This document shows positions 54,322-64,000 of a stretch of 64,000 nt of DNA, in pieces. Location of the stretch: contig MGTY01000053.1 of the NCBI GenBank assembly GCA_001799695.1, positions 19,940-83,939 of the forward strand, written 5' to 3'. The DNA is from Elusimicrobia bacterium GWA2_69_24. GTDB taxonomy: Bacteria; Elusimicrobiota; Elusimicrobia; UBA1565. Below the pieces are notes generated by a model. The model saw nothing but the letters and a program-made list of their open reading frames with translations, was not told where the DNA came from and made no database searches. The position numbers and the translations under genes were made by a program. Every line of letters starts with the position of its first letter. Within the stretch, counting starts at the first letter, position 1.

Positions 54322-55083
54322 TCAGTTGACGGGCGGGCCGGGCGGGCGCCCGGGCGGGTCGGTTTGGGGATTGAGGAGGTCCTTTTCGACGTCGGGCTTG
54401 ATGCCGAGCTCCAGGCCTTCGCCCTTGACGTCCCGGGAAGCCTTCTTGAGCATCCCCATGGTCTCATCCGTGAGCTTGGGCCCGTCCCTGCCCACGGCCT
54501 TGAGGAGCTCGGACATCTCGACCGACACGCCCCCCTGGCTCTTCTGGAGGTAGCCCAGCACGTCCTGGACCATGCCCTGGGTGACCCCGAGCTGTCCGTT
54601 GTCGGACTTCTTCCAGAGCAGGTCGTGGAGCTCCCGGTACCCGCCCCGCAGTTCCTCGGGGAGCTTCTGCTCGTTCTCCAGCAGGGCCGCGCGGGACAGT
54701 TCCGTGCCGGATTTTCCGGGCCCGGTCTTGCCGCTGCCGGGAGCGGCGCCGGCGCCCACGCCTGCGACCCGCCCGGCCGCGGCTTCCGTCGCCGCGCCCC
54801 CGTCGTCCTCACCCGCGTCCGCGCGTCTCGGGTGCCGGGATAGATAATCCCGCACTTCCGCGCGTTGGAACTCGCCGAACCCCTCCACCGCCTGGGGGCT
54901 AGGGGGATTCCTGGCGGAACCGGTGAACCGCGTCCGCTGCTTCTCCTGGCAGGCCAGAAGGGCCTGGAGCGTCGCGGGCTCCGAAAAGCCCGCCTTGGTC
55001 TTCTTGACGCAGGGAGGGTACGGAGCGGCCGCATGGGCCGCCGGCGCGAGGAATAGCGCTGCGGCCGCGAGGAGCGCGATCAC
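54322..55083 (-). CDS. Secreted Gly/Ala-rich protein of unknown function
   Basis: This 253-residue protein has a signal peptide (about 1-19, ending A-A-H-A-A). The mature part starts with a possible small disulfide domain (P-P-C-V-K-K, L-L-A-C-Q-E-K), then a Gly/Ala linker (about 95-125) and a helical acidic C-terminal half ending in P-P-G-R-P-P-G-P-P. I do not recognise it. A GTG start overlaps the stop of the DUF4143-type ATPase gene, so both are on one transcript. Confidence 0.7.
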   Translation of the reverse strand: MIALLAAAALFLAPAAHAAAPYPPCVKKTKAGFSEPATLQALLACQEKQRTRFTGSARNPPSPQAVEGFGEFQRAEVRDYLSRHPRRADAGEDDGGAATEAAAGRVAGVGAGAAPGSGKTGPGKSGTELSRAALLENEQKLPEELRGGYRELHDLLWKKSDNGQLGVTQGMVQDVLGYLQKSQGGVSVEMSELLKAVGRDGPKLTDETMGMLKKASRDVKGEGLELGIKPDVEKDLLNPQTDPPGRPPGPPVN

Positions 55084-56267
55084 CCGAGGAACCCCAGCAA
55101 AGGAAGCGGCCGCCGGTCTCCATCAAGAGAATCGGACGGGGTCAGCAGGAGCCGCTTCTGCGCGCTGTAGCCTTTGAATTGGCGCCGCCCCTTGCCCTTG
55201 CCTCCGACCTCTACTACCACGTCCCCGCCCTCCGCGCGCACCAGGAAATCCGGGGTCTTCCCTCCCTGGGGGTCCTTGAGATAGTGGAATTCCAGACCGG
55301 CCGACTTGAACGCTTGGGCCGCGAAATCCTCGCGCAGACCCCCGATCGCGTCGTCCAGGTCGCGGTACAGCAGACGGAGCGGCGGGGACATCAGCACCTT
55401 GGGCTCCCGGAGGACGTTGGTCCCGATCGGAAGCACGGGATTGAGCACGAAGGCCTTCTCCAGCAGGCCGATGTATTGTTCGGCCTTGTATTTCGTGATC
55501 CCCAGATTGCGGGCGACCGAGCTGTAGCTGATCCCGTCGGAGGCCGACCGCCCGATGAACCGGAGGAGTTTCTCTATGACGCCCAGTTCATCCATGCGCA
55601 GGCCCGCGACCGAGGGGATGTCCTGCCGGATGACCTTCTCGAGTATCCCCCCCAGGATGGGCTTGACGTCCGGCTGCTCCAAAGAGAAGGGGAACAATCC
55701 GCCCTTGAGGTAGTCATCGAAAAGATGCCCTTGGCGCAGATGCTCGGGCTCCCAGCGCCTCTCGAGGATATCGGCCAGGCTCAAGACCGGCAGCTCCCTG
55801 CCGTGCGCGAAGCTCAGGAACTCGCGGAAGGTGAACGGCCAGAGACGATGGAGCAAGGCCCGGCGGGAGAGATCGTGCGCGGCCGCGGTGAGCGAGAGCG
55901 CCACGGAGCTCGTGAATACGACATGGAGGTCGAGGAAATCGTACAGCTTCTTCAGCGCGGCGGCGTAGCCTTTCGCGGTATGGACCTCGTCGAGCAGGAG
56001 CCAGCGGACGCCGTACCTTTGCGCCAGGACCTTCGCCGTCTCAAAAAGATCCGCTTCCCCCAAGGTGTCGGCGGAGATGTAGAACGAATCGCCCCTATCG
56101 CGCGCGATCTGCCGCAACAAGACCGTCTTGCCGACTCCGCGCGGCCCGATCAGCCCGGAGAATGCCCGTCCCTCGCCTGCGACCAGTCGTTGATAAATCG
56201 AACGTTTCTTGGAGTATTTTTCGGCCTCCTTTTTGGCGAGTCCGTTCAATTCGAGCAGTCTTTCCAC
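55080..56267 (-). CDS. AAA ATPase with DUF4143 domain
   Basis: This 395-residue ATPase has Walker A G-P-R-G-V-G-K-T (41-48) and Walker B W-L-L-L-D-E-V-H (D93, E94), then the AAA_14 sensor segment V-V-F-T-S-S. The C-terminal DUF4143 domain includes a PD-(D/E)xK-like core (T-P-D-F-L-V then V-V-V-E-V-G-G-K). Such ATPases are common, spread horizontally, and of unsettled function. The GTG at 56267 is chosen because TACACT ends 6 bases before it; the frame upstream runs through the promoter. Base composition upstream is AT-rich. Confidence 0.88.
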   Translation of the reverse strand: MERLLELNGLAKKEAEKYSKKRSIYQRLVAGEGRAFSGLIGPRGVGKTVLLRQIARDRGDSFYISADTLGEADLFETAKVLAQRYGVRWLLLDEVHTAKGYAAALKKLYDFLDLHVVFTSSVALSLTAAAHDLSRRALLHRLWPFTFREFLSFAHGRELPVLSLADILERRWEPEHLRQGHLFDDYLKGGLFPFSLEQPDVKPILGGILEKVIRQDIPSVAGLRMDELGVIEKLLRFIGRSASDGISYSSVARNLGITKYKAEQYIGLLEKAFVLNPVLPIGTNVLREPKVLMSPPLRLLYRDLDDAIGGLREDFAAQAFKSAGLEFHYLKDPQGGKTPDFLVRAEGGDVVVEVGGKGKGRRQFKGYSAQKRLLLTPSDSLDGDRRPLPLLGFLG

Positions 56268-56273
56268 ATTGAT

Positions 56274-56313
56274 AGTGTAACACGCATATCTTATTACGTC
56301 AAGTTGGTTGACG
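56274..56313 (-). promoter_or_regulatory. Promoter and operator of the DUF4143 ATPase gene
   Basis: On the minus strand TTGACG (56302-56297) and TACACT (56279-56274) are 17 bases apart, with 6 bases to GTG 56267. The -35 box is one arm of CGTCAA-gttgg-TTGACG (56297-56313). The core GTCAA/TTGAC is the same as in the operator of the XRE gene 3.2 kb away, with a slightly different spacing, so one regulator may control both. The rest of the gap to 56377 is AT-rich with no further feature seen. Confidence 0.7.
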
Positions 56314-56377
56314 AAAAGATGTATATCCTGACGAATGATTGGACAGAATACATGTTTAATAGCGTTAAATTTAGCTT

Positions 56378-57256
56378 TTACCCTCTTGGGTGATGCTTCT
56401 TGTGCGTCTGCTTGAGGCCCGTCGCGTCGAGGTGCGTGTAGATCTGCGTGGTGATCAGGCTCGCGTGGCCGAGCATCTCCTGGAGGGCGCGCAGGTCGGC
56501 CCCGCCCCGGAGGAGATGGGTCGCGAAGGTGTGGCGCAGCAGATGCGGGTGGAGTTCGCGCTGCAGCCGCGCCCGGCGCGACAGGAGCTTCAGGTCGCGC
56601 CACAGCTGGATCCGCGAGAGCGTGCGGCCCGAGCGGTTGAGGAACACCACGGCGTCCATGTGCTTGCCGTCGAAGCGCCTCTGGCGGACTTCCAGGTAGC
56701 GCCGGAGCGCCCGGACCGCGTGCTCGTGGATGGGGATCATCCGTTCCTTGGAACCCTTCCCGAACACGCGCACCCAGCCGTCCTGCAGGTTCACGTACTC
56801 GGGCTTGAGCGACAGGAGCTCGCTGGCGCGCATCCCGGTGGCGTAGAGGAGCTCGAGCATGGTCTTGGCGCGCAGGGCCGCGAAGTCCGTCCCCGCCGGG
56901 ACGTTGAGCAGGGCTTCGATCTCATCGAGGGTGAGGAAATCCGGCAGGCGCCGGGGCAGGTGCGGGGAATGGAAGTTGCGGGTCGGGTCCTGCGGGATGC
57001 GCTCCTCGGCGGCCTGGAAGCGGTAGAAAGCGCGCAGGGCCTCCATCTTGCGGAAGATGGACACTTCACGCAGGCTGCGGTCCTGCTTGAGATGCCAGAG
57101 GTAGTCGTCAAGGAGCGCGGGGTCGACCCCGAGCGGATCCCGGGCCTTGAGCCAGGCCGTGAAATGGGCCAGGTCCGACCCGTAGGCCAGACAGGTATTG
57201 GGAGACAGGCCCCGCTCGAGCGAAAGGTGCTTTACGAACTCCTCGACGAGGCCCAT
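56378..57256 (-). CDS. XerC/XerD-type tyrosine recombinase
   Basis: This 292-residue site-specific recombinase has an N-terminal SAM-like core-binding domain (1-90) and a catalytic domain with R143 (G-M-R-A-S-E-L), the G-K-G-S-K-E-R lysine loop, H238-x-x-R241 (H-P-H-L-L-R-H-T-F-A-T), H264 (L-G-H-A-S) and nucleophile Y273 (I-Y-T-H). Length and motifs fit XerC/XerD, which resolve chromosome dimers at dif; C or D cannot be told by eye. It lies 13 bases after recA, a functional link in recombination. Confidence 0.93.
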   Translation of the reverse strand: MGLVEEFVKHLSLERGLSPNTCLAYGSDLAHFTAWLKARDPLGVDPALLDDYLWHLKQDRSLREVSIFRKMEALRAFYRFQAAEERIPQDPTRNFHSPHLPRRLPDFLTLDEIEALLNVPAGTDFAALRAKTMLELLYATGMRASELLSLKPEYVNLQDGWVRVFGKGSKERMIPIHEHAVRALRRYLEVRQRRFDGKHMDAVVFLNRSGRTLSRIQLWRDLKLLSRRARLQRELHPHLLRHTFATHLLRGGADLRALQEMLGHASLITTQIYTHLDATGLKQTHKKHHPRG

Positions 57257-57269
57257 GCCCGGCCGCGGC

Positions 57270-58349
57270 TCAGGCCGCGGCTTCTTTCTTCCTCGCGTGC
57301 TTCTCGGCCGGCTTCTCGTCATCGGCCGCGACGGCCGCTGGCGGGAGCGGGTTGAGGAACTTCTTGCGCAGGGCATCCTCGATGGAGTCGGCGATCGCCG
57401 GGGAGTCCTTGAGGTGCGTCATGGCCTGGTCGCGGCCCTGGCCCAGGCGCTCGCCGTTGTAGAGGTACCAGCTCCCCGACTTCTCCACCACGGCGTTCTC
57501 GGAGCCCAGGTCCAGCAGGCAGCCCTCGCGGGAGATGCCCGTGCCGTGGATCATGTCGAACATCGCCTGCCGGTAGGGCGGGGCCACCTTGTTCTTCACG
57601 ATCTTCACCCGGCAGCGCATCCCGTACACCACGTCGCCCTTCTTGAGGCTCTCGGTGCGCCGGATGTCGAGGCGGATGGAGGCGTAGAACTTGAGGGCCA
57701 GGCCGCCGGTCGTGGTCTCGGGGTTGCCGAACATCACGCCGATCTTGTGGCGGATCTGGTTGATGAAGATGAGGCAGGTGCGCGAGCGCGCCAGGCTGCT
57801 GGTGAGCTTGCGCAGGGCCTGGCTCATGAGCCGGGCCTGCAGGCCCATGTGGCTGTCGCCCATCTCGCCCTCGATCTCCGCCTGGGGCACCAGGGCGGCC
57901 ACGGAGTCTACGACGATGACGTCGAGCGCTCCGGAGCGCACGAGCTTCTCGGTGATCTCGAGCGCCTGCTCCCCGGAGTCGGGCTGGGAGATGAGGAGGT
58001 TGTCCACGTCCACGCCCAGGGACTTGGCGTAGGCCGGGTCCATGGCGTGCTCCGCGTCCACGAAGGCCGCGGCGCCGCCGGTCTTCTGCGCCTGCGCCAC
58101 GGCGTGCAGGGCCAGGGTGGTCTTGCCCGAGGACTCGGGGCCGTAGATCTCGATGACGCGGCCGCGCGGCAGGCCGCCCACGCCGAGGGCGAGGTCGAGG
58201 GAGAGGGCTCCGGTGGGGATGGTCTCCACCTTGATCTTGGCGGCCTTGTCGCCGAGCCGCATGATGGCCTCGCGGCCGTAGGCCTTCTCGATCTGGGCCA
58301 TGGCCAGCTCCAGGGCCTTGGTCTTGCCTTCCGTCAGATGGGTCGTCAT
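57270..58349 (-). CDS. recA: RecA recombinase
   Basis: This 359-residue protein is the strand-exchange ATPase. Walker A G-P-E-S-S-G-K-T lies at residues 70-77. Segments [28 protein letters not shown] and I-N-Q-I-R are all canonical. The C-terminal tail is unusually Ala/Lys-rich and ends K-K-E-A-A-A rather than in acidic residues. ATG 58349 is preceded by GGAGGAG. No LexA-type box is recognised in its promoter. Confidence 0.98.
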   Translation of the reverse strand: MTTHLTEGKTKALELAMAQIEKAYGREAIMRLGDKAAKIKVETIPTGALSLDLALGVGGLPRGRVIEIYGPESSGKTTLALHAVAQAQKTGGAAAFVDAEHAMDPAYAKSLGVDVDNLLISQPDSGEQALEITEKLVRSGALDVIVVDSVAALVPQAEIEGEMGDSHMGLQARLMSQALRKLTSSLARSRTCLIFINQIRHKIGVMFGNPETTTGGLALKFYASIRLDIRRTESLKKGDVVYGMRCRVKIVKNKVAPPYRQAMFDMIHGTGISREGCLLDLGSENAVVEKSGSWYLYNGERLGQGRDQAMTHLKDSPAIADSIEDALRKKFLNPLPPAAVAADDEKPAEKHARKKEAAA

Positions 58350-58362
58350 GTGCAAGTCTCCT

Positions 58363-58404
58363 CCCCGGGTCTCGGGCCCCGGGGCGCCTCGTCCGTCGAT
58401 TCTA
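58363..58404 (-). promoter_or_regulatory. recA promoter and leader hairpin
   Basis: An extended -10 box, TGC-TAGAAT (TAGAAT at 58404-58399), stands about 50 bases before the recA ATG. The leader holds a 7-base-pair GC-only stem (CCCCGGG at 58384-58378 with CCCGGGG at 58369-58363, minus strand) that runs into the Shine-Dalgarno region. Formation of the stem could limit ribosome access. Confidence 0.5.
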
Positions 58405-58409
58405 GCAAA

Positions 58410-58910
58410 TCAGTAGTACAGCGCCTTGAGCAGCGGCTTCTCCATCATTTCGAAGGAGGTGCGCAGGTCCCCCTCCTCCCCCGGCGCCGGGACGTTGGAG
58501 GCCACGACCGCGGTGCTGCCGTCCCACCACGCGTAGACCTCGCCCACCCGGCGCGGCTCCCCGTACATCAAGGACAGGTCCACCACCAGCTTCTCGAGGG
58601 GCTTGCGGCGGGAGTATTCCTCCGTGAAGATGACCTGGACGTGCACGAGCTTGCCGAACCGCATCCCCAGGATCATTTCCTCCGCCTCGGCCGGATAGTC
58701 CTTGGCCGATTCCCTCTCCATGTGTATACGATCGAACTTGCTTTTTGGTTCCCTCGTTTTCGGCCATTTCTTCAGGGGCGGGTAGACCTGCAGGATCTGC
58801 TCCATCGTGTCGCCCAGGAGCAGGCTCTGCGTGTAGCGCTGCAGCGTCCCCTGGTCGGCGGCCGAGGCGCCCAGAGCCAGCAGGATCGGCAGCAGGAGGG
58901 CGTATTTCAT
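58410..58910 (-). CDS. Secreted protein of unknown function
   Basis: This 166-residue protein has a short signal peptide (MKYALLLPILLALGASA). The mature part contains L-L-L-G-D-T-M-E-Q-I-L-Q-V-Y-P-P near its start and ends with V-Y-A-W-W-D-G-S-T-A-V-V and L-K-A-L-Y-Y, a fold-like pattern of small periplasmic SmpA/BamE-type or similar proteins, but no family is certain. The ATG overlaps the serine hydrolase stop by 4 bases, so it is coupled to that gene; recA downstream has its own promoter. Confidence 0.7.
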   Translation of the reverse strand: MKYALLLPILLALGASAADQGTLQRYTQSLLLGDTMEQILQVYPPLKKWPKTREPKSKFDRIHMERESAKDYPAEAEEMILGMRFGKLVHVQVIFTEEYSRRKPLEKLVVDLSLMYGEPRRVGEVYAWWDGSTAVVASNVPAPGEEGDLRTSFEMMEKPLLKALYY

Positions 58911-60017
58911 TCGACCGGCGCGGCGGAGCGGGCCTTCACGAAGAGTCCGGAGTCCTGGCGGTAGTACTTGTAGGTCGTCTTGCCCAGGTTGATGATGAGA
59001 TCCTTGGCCGCGGTGTAGCTTTGGTTGCGCCCGGTCAGCACCGCGATCACATAATCCCCTTGCGGGGAGAAAACGATGCCCACGTCGTGGCAGGCCCGGC
59101 GCAGGAGCCCGGTCTTATGGGCCAGCTCCCAGCCCACGGGCAGTTCCTTGGCCAGGCGGGAGCGGGAGGGGTTGGACTTTAGGATGTCGAGCATGAGCTC
59201 GCTGGCGAACTGGTCCACCATCTGGTGCCGGTACATCTTCTCGAACATCCCGCCCATCTCCCGGGGGGTCGTGTAGTTCTCGTAGCGGACGCTCCCGCTG
59301 GTGAGGCGCAGGCCGTCGGGATAGATCTCGGTGTAGACCAGGCCCATGGAGGGGAAGAAGCGCTGCAGGTACCCCATGCCCACCTCGTCGATGAGGAGCA
59401 TCATGGCCGAGTTGTCCGACTCGTGGATGAGCTTCTCCAGAAGGCGCCGCACGGTGTAGGAGCTCCCCTCCCGCGCCCACTTGAGGCTCCCCGAGCCCCC
59501 CATGCGGGTGCGGCGGCGCAGGGTCAGCTGGCTGTTCAAGGACAGCTCGCCGCGGTGGATCTTCTCGAAGACGCCGCACATCACCGGGACCTTGATGAGG
59601 CTGGCCGCGGGGAACAGGTCGTCGGCGTGGTAGGACCACTCCAGGTTGTGGTGGAGGTCCTTGATGTAGATGCCCACCCGGTGCGGGTAGCGCCGGGCCG
59701 AGGCCTCCACGTCCGCGGTCATGGCGTCGAAGACGCGGCGGAAGGGGTCCTCGCCCCCGCCGGCCCGGACCTGCGCAGCCACACCGGGCGCCACCGTCTG
59801 GGGGGCGTCGATGGCGGGCTCGCGGACGGCGGCAGGGAACTCCACGGCGCGCCGCCCGGGGAACCAGCCGCCGGGGATGATCATGGCGTACACCACCGGG
59901 GCCAGCACCAAAAACAGCGCCAACGGGAACGGGACCCGCTCCGACGGGGTCCAGCTCAAGAACGAGATGACCGCGTCGCCGATCCTCCACGCGAAGGCGC
60001 GGAGGCCGGCGAGCGGC

Positions 60018-62489
<2,472 letters not shown>

Positions 62490-62561
62490 CGGGGCCTCGC
62501 CAGTTGCGAAAAATGAACAAAGTTTGACGCCGGGGCCCAAGATAGAGGTCCCGACGACAGT

Positions 62562-62567
62562 ATTATA
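62562..62567 (-). promoter_or_regulatory. -10 box of the clpC gene
   Basis: A perfect TATAAT (minus strand) inside an AT-rich run lies about 75 bases before the clpC ATG; the -35 box is poor. No CtsR or HrcA operator is recognised. The gap 62568-62689 to the divergent gene contains three GGGCCC palindromes and nothing else I can identify. Confidence 0.5.
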
Positions 62568-62689
62568 TATATTTGTTACCGATAAAAGGACCCAGGTCCC
62601 CCTGGGCCCATTTCCCCCGGGCCCGACGCCTTTGGGCCCATCCCCTGCGACCGGCTTCCCTGTATCCTATGGGCAAGCGGAGAAACCCT

Positions 62690-64000
62690 ATGAAAAAGAC
62701 CCTGAACCTCGCTCTCGTCACCGCGCTCCTAGTGAGCGCTCCCGGGCCGCTGGCCACCCGGGCGGTCGCGGCCGTGGTCACGGGCATCCAAGTCAGCGGA
62801 AGCGCCCAGGTCCAGCCGGCCGCAACACCCCTGCGCGCCGCCGCCGGAATCCAGGCCGTCCCAACCGTGCAGGCCCTGAAAGCCGCGACCCGAGTCTCCG
62901 CCCTTTCCGCGAAAGGAGAACAGCTGCGCTCCAAGGACGGCCGCCCCATGGCGGCCGCTATCGCCTCCCTGCAGACCGGCGCGGAGAAGCTCGGGAAGGA
63001 CGAATCCGCCAGCGGCCGCTCCGCGGTCCTCAGCACCCTCTTCCACGGCTCCCGCCGCTCCGGCATCGCCGAGACCCCCGCGGTCGTTGGCTCCGTCCCC
63101 TCCGCGGATGGAAAACAGCTCCGCTCCGGGGACGGCGCCCCCTTGGGCGCCGAGACCTCGGGCCGCGCGAGCGCCCTCTCCTCCGGCGCCGACCTCGGCG
63201 GACTCGAGACCGTCGCCAAGGACTCCTCCAAACCCCAGCAGGCCCGGGTGGATGCGGTCGCGGCCATCGCCAAGCAGGGCGGCGCGGCCGCCCAGGACGC
63301 CCTCCTCCGGGTCTCCGAGGCGAACCCGCAGGGCGGCGCCGCGGACTACGAAGTGCACCGCGCCGCGCTCAAGGCGGTGGCCGAGACCTTCGACGATATC
63401 CGCTCCCTGCGCCCCGTCACCCAGGCCCACGCGGACCAGATCCTCGCCAAGCTCGCCTCGGACAAGCCGGAACTCGCCATCTTCGACTACGACGACACGC
63501 TCGAGGCGCTCAACACCCCCCTCTCGCGCGAGACGGCCGAGGCGCTCAAGGCCGCGGCCGACGCCGGGGTCGAGACCGCCATCCTCACCGACCGGCCCGA
63601 CGTCAAGCGCAGCGAGAAGGACATCACGGTCGTCGACTCCCTGCTGACCATGACCCCCGCGGAGCGCGCCGCCATCGCCTTGGTCTCCAGCCGCGGCACG
63701 CGCACCCTGCTCTACAAGGGCGAGCAGCCGGTCCTGGTCAAGGAAGAGGACATCTTCTGGACCCCCCGGCAGAAAGAGGTCATCCTGGCCGCCGGCAAGC
63801 TCGTGGAGAAGCGCTACGGCCGCCAGGAGTACAACGGCAAGACCGAAGAACTCAGCACCTACTCCTACTCGAAGATCATGCCCATCGGCATGACCGGAGC
63901 CCAGATCAAGGAAGCCGCCGCCTTCATGCAGGCGGAGCTCCTCAAGGGCGGCGTGGACGTCCAGGTGGTCGGCCGCCTGGCCCGCCGCGAGACGGACCCG
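62690..64000 (+). CDS. Exported protein with HAD-like phosphatase domain (runs off right edge)
   Basis: The frame is open for 437 codons to the window end. A signal peptide (about 1-28, ending R-A-V-A-A) is followed by an Ala-rich region of about 200 residues holding two similar short stretches (Q-L-R-S-K-D-G-R-P and Q-L-R-S-G-D-G-A-P). At about residue 263 a HAD motif I appears, F-D-Y-D-D-T-L-E, and motif II as I-L-T-D-R-P about 40 residues later. HAD phosphatases are usually cytoplasmic. GGAG lies 8 bases before the ATG; TATCCT lies upstream. The build (signal, long Ala-rich spacer, enzyme) is like the CPBP-HtrA protein. Confidence 0.8.
   Translation, partial: MKKTLNLALVTALLVSAPGPLATRAVAAVVTGIQVSGSAQVQPAATPLRAAAGIQAVPTVQALKAATRVSALSAKGEQLRSKDGRPMAAAIASLQTGAEKLGKDESASGRSAVLSTLFHGSRRSGIAETPAVVGSVPSADGKQLRSGDGAPLGAETSGRASALSSGADLGGLETVAKDSSKPQQARVDAVAAIAKQGGAAAQDALLRVSEANPQGGAADYEVHRAALKAVAETFDDIRSLRPVTQAHADQILAKLASDKPELAIFDYDDTLEALNTPLSRETAEALKAAADAGVETAILTDRPDVKRSEKDITVVDSLLTMTPAERAAIALVSSRGTRTLLYKGEQPVLVKEEDIFWTPRQKEVILAAGKLVEKRYGRQEYNGKTEELSTYSYSKIMPIGMTGAQIKEAAAFMQAELLKGGVDVQVVGRLARRETDP

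Noticed and set aside
56268-56603. N-terminal extension of the DUF4143 ATPase frame
   Set aside because: It crosses the -10, the -35 and the palindromic operator and runs into the recombinase gene; it has no homology.
62568-62660. Regulatory element made of three GGGCCC palindromes
   Set aside because: The 6-base sites are expected often in such GC-rich DNA and show no regular spacing; nothing links them to a promoter box.

Overview
The window is about 64 kb of high-GC (roughly two-thirds G+C, judged by eye) chromosomal DNA from a Gram-negative, diderm bacterium. Diderm features are an HldD-type lipopolysaccharide heptose epimerase, a PorV-like outer-membrane barrel, lipoprotein signals and an OmpA-type peptidoglycan-binding protein. 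The taxon cannot be read directly. The mix of a giant LamG/FG-GAP protein with a FlgD/T9SS-like C-terminal domain, PorV-like barrels and long Ala/Pro-rich exported enzymes resembles Elusimicrobiota or a related deep phylum; this is an inference of moderate strength. No rRNA, tRNA, CRISPR array, insertion sequence or phage was recognised.

Layout. 1-9694 (minus strand) holds a complete F-type ATP synthase operon (atpZ-I-B-E-F-H-A-G-D-C) behind a textbook promoter. It carries unusual passengers: a secreted protein and an HldD-like epimerase between atpA and atpG, a PilZ protein between atpG and atpD, and a DUF4349-like protein plus a lipoprotein after atpC. 9782-10708 is a response regulator-GGDEF protein. 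10726-18693 (minus) is a tight operon: PorV-like barrel with TPRs, a histidine kinase-FliF-FliG fusion, a coiled-coil protein, MotA, MotB and RimO. 18952-33519 (minus) is one gene for a 4855-residue exported repeat protein. 33601-35602 holds three response regulators in one operon. 35715-40248 holds a thiolase, a 3-hydroxyacyl-CoA dehydrogenase, a CheY-like protein, a GNAT and a glycosyltransferase. 40381-45289 encodes a CPBP/HtrA/PDZ protease fusion, a second thiolase, a secreted protein and a chorismate mutase. 45290-52991 contains a CBS protein, a DUF58/TgpA fusion, MoxR, and a divergent HEAT/HD pair. 53036-56313 is a more AT-rich defence or toxin-antitoxin-like islet: XRE regulator plus AbiEii-like nucleotidyltransferase, a secreted protein, and a DUF4143-type ATPase. 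56378-62489 contains a XerC/D recombinase, recA, a secreted protein, a serine hydrolase and clpC. An exported HAD-domain protein runs off the right end.

The most striking content is the 10.7-18.7 kb operon. It combines a proton-channel stator (MotA/MotB), a rotor-like polypeptide (the FliF C-terminal periplasmic region and membrane helix joined to FliG) and a histidine kinase in the same chain, next to a PorV-like barrel, with no other flagellar gene in view. The promoter of this operon and the promoter of the giant exported protein share an almost identical tandem direct repeat placed exactly at the -35 position, in the manner of OmpR/PhoB-type activation. A winged-helix response regulator is encoded just upstream of the giant gene. 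I infer a non-flagellar, ion-driven envelope machine co-regulated with its possible surface substrate.

A second theme is transcript architecture. Many genes have a -10 box only 5-7 bases before an ATG or GTG start, which suggests widespread leaderless mRNAs. Several start codons below were chosen on that basis. All domain calls are by eye, without database searches.
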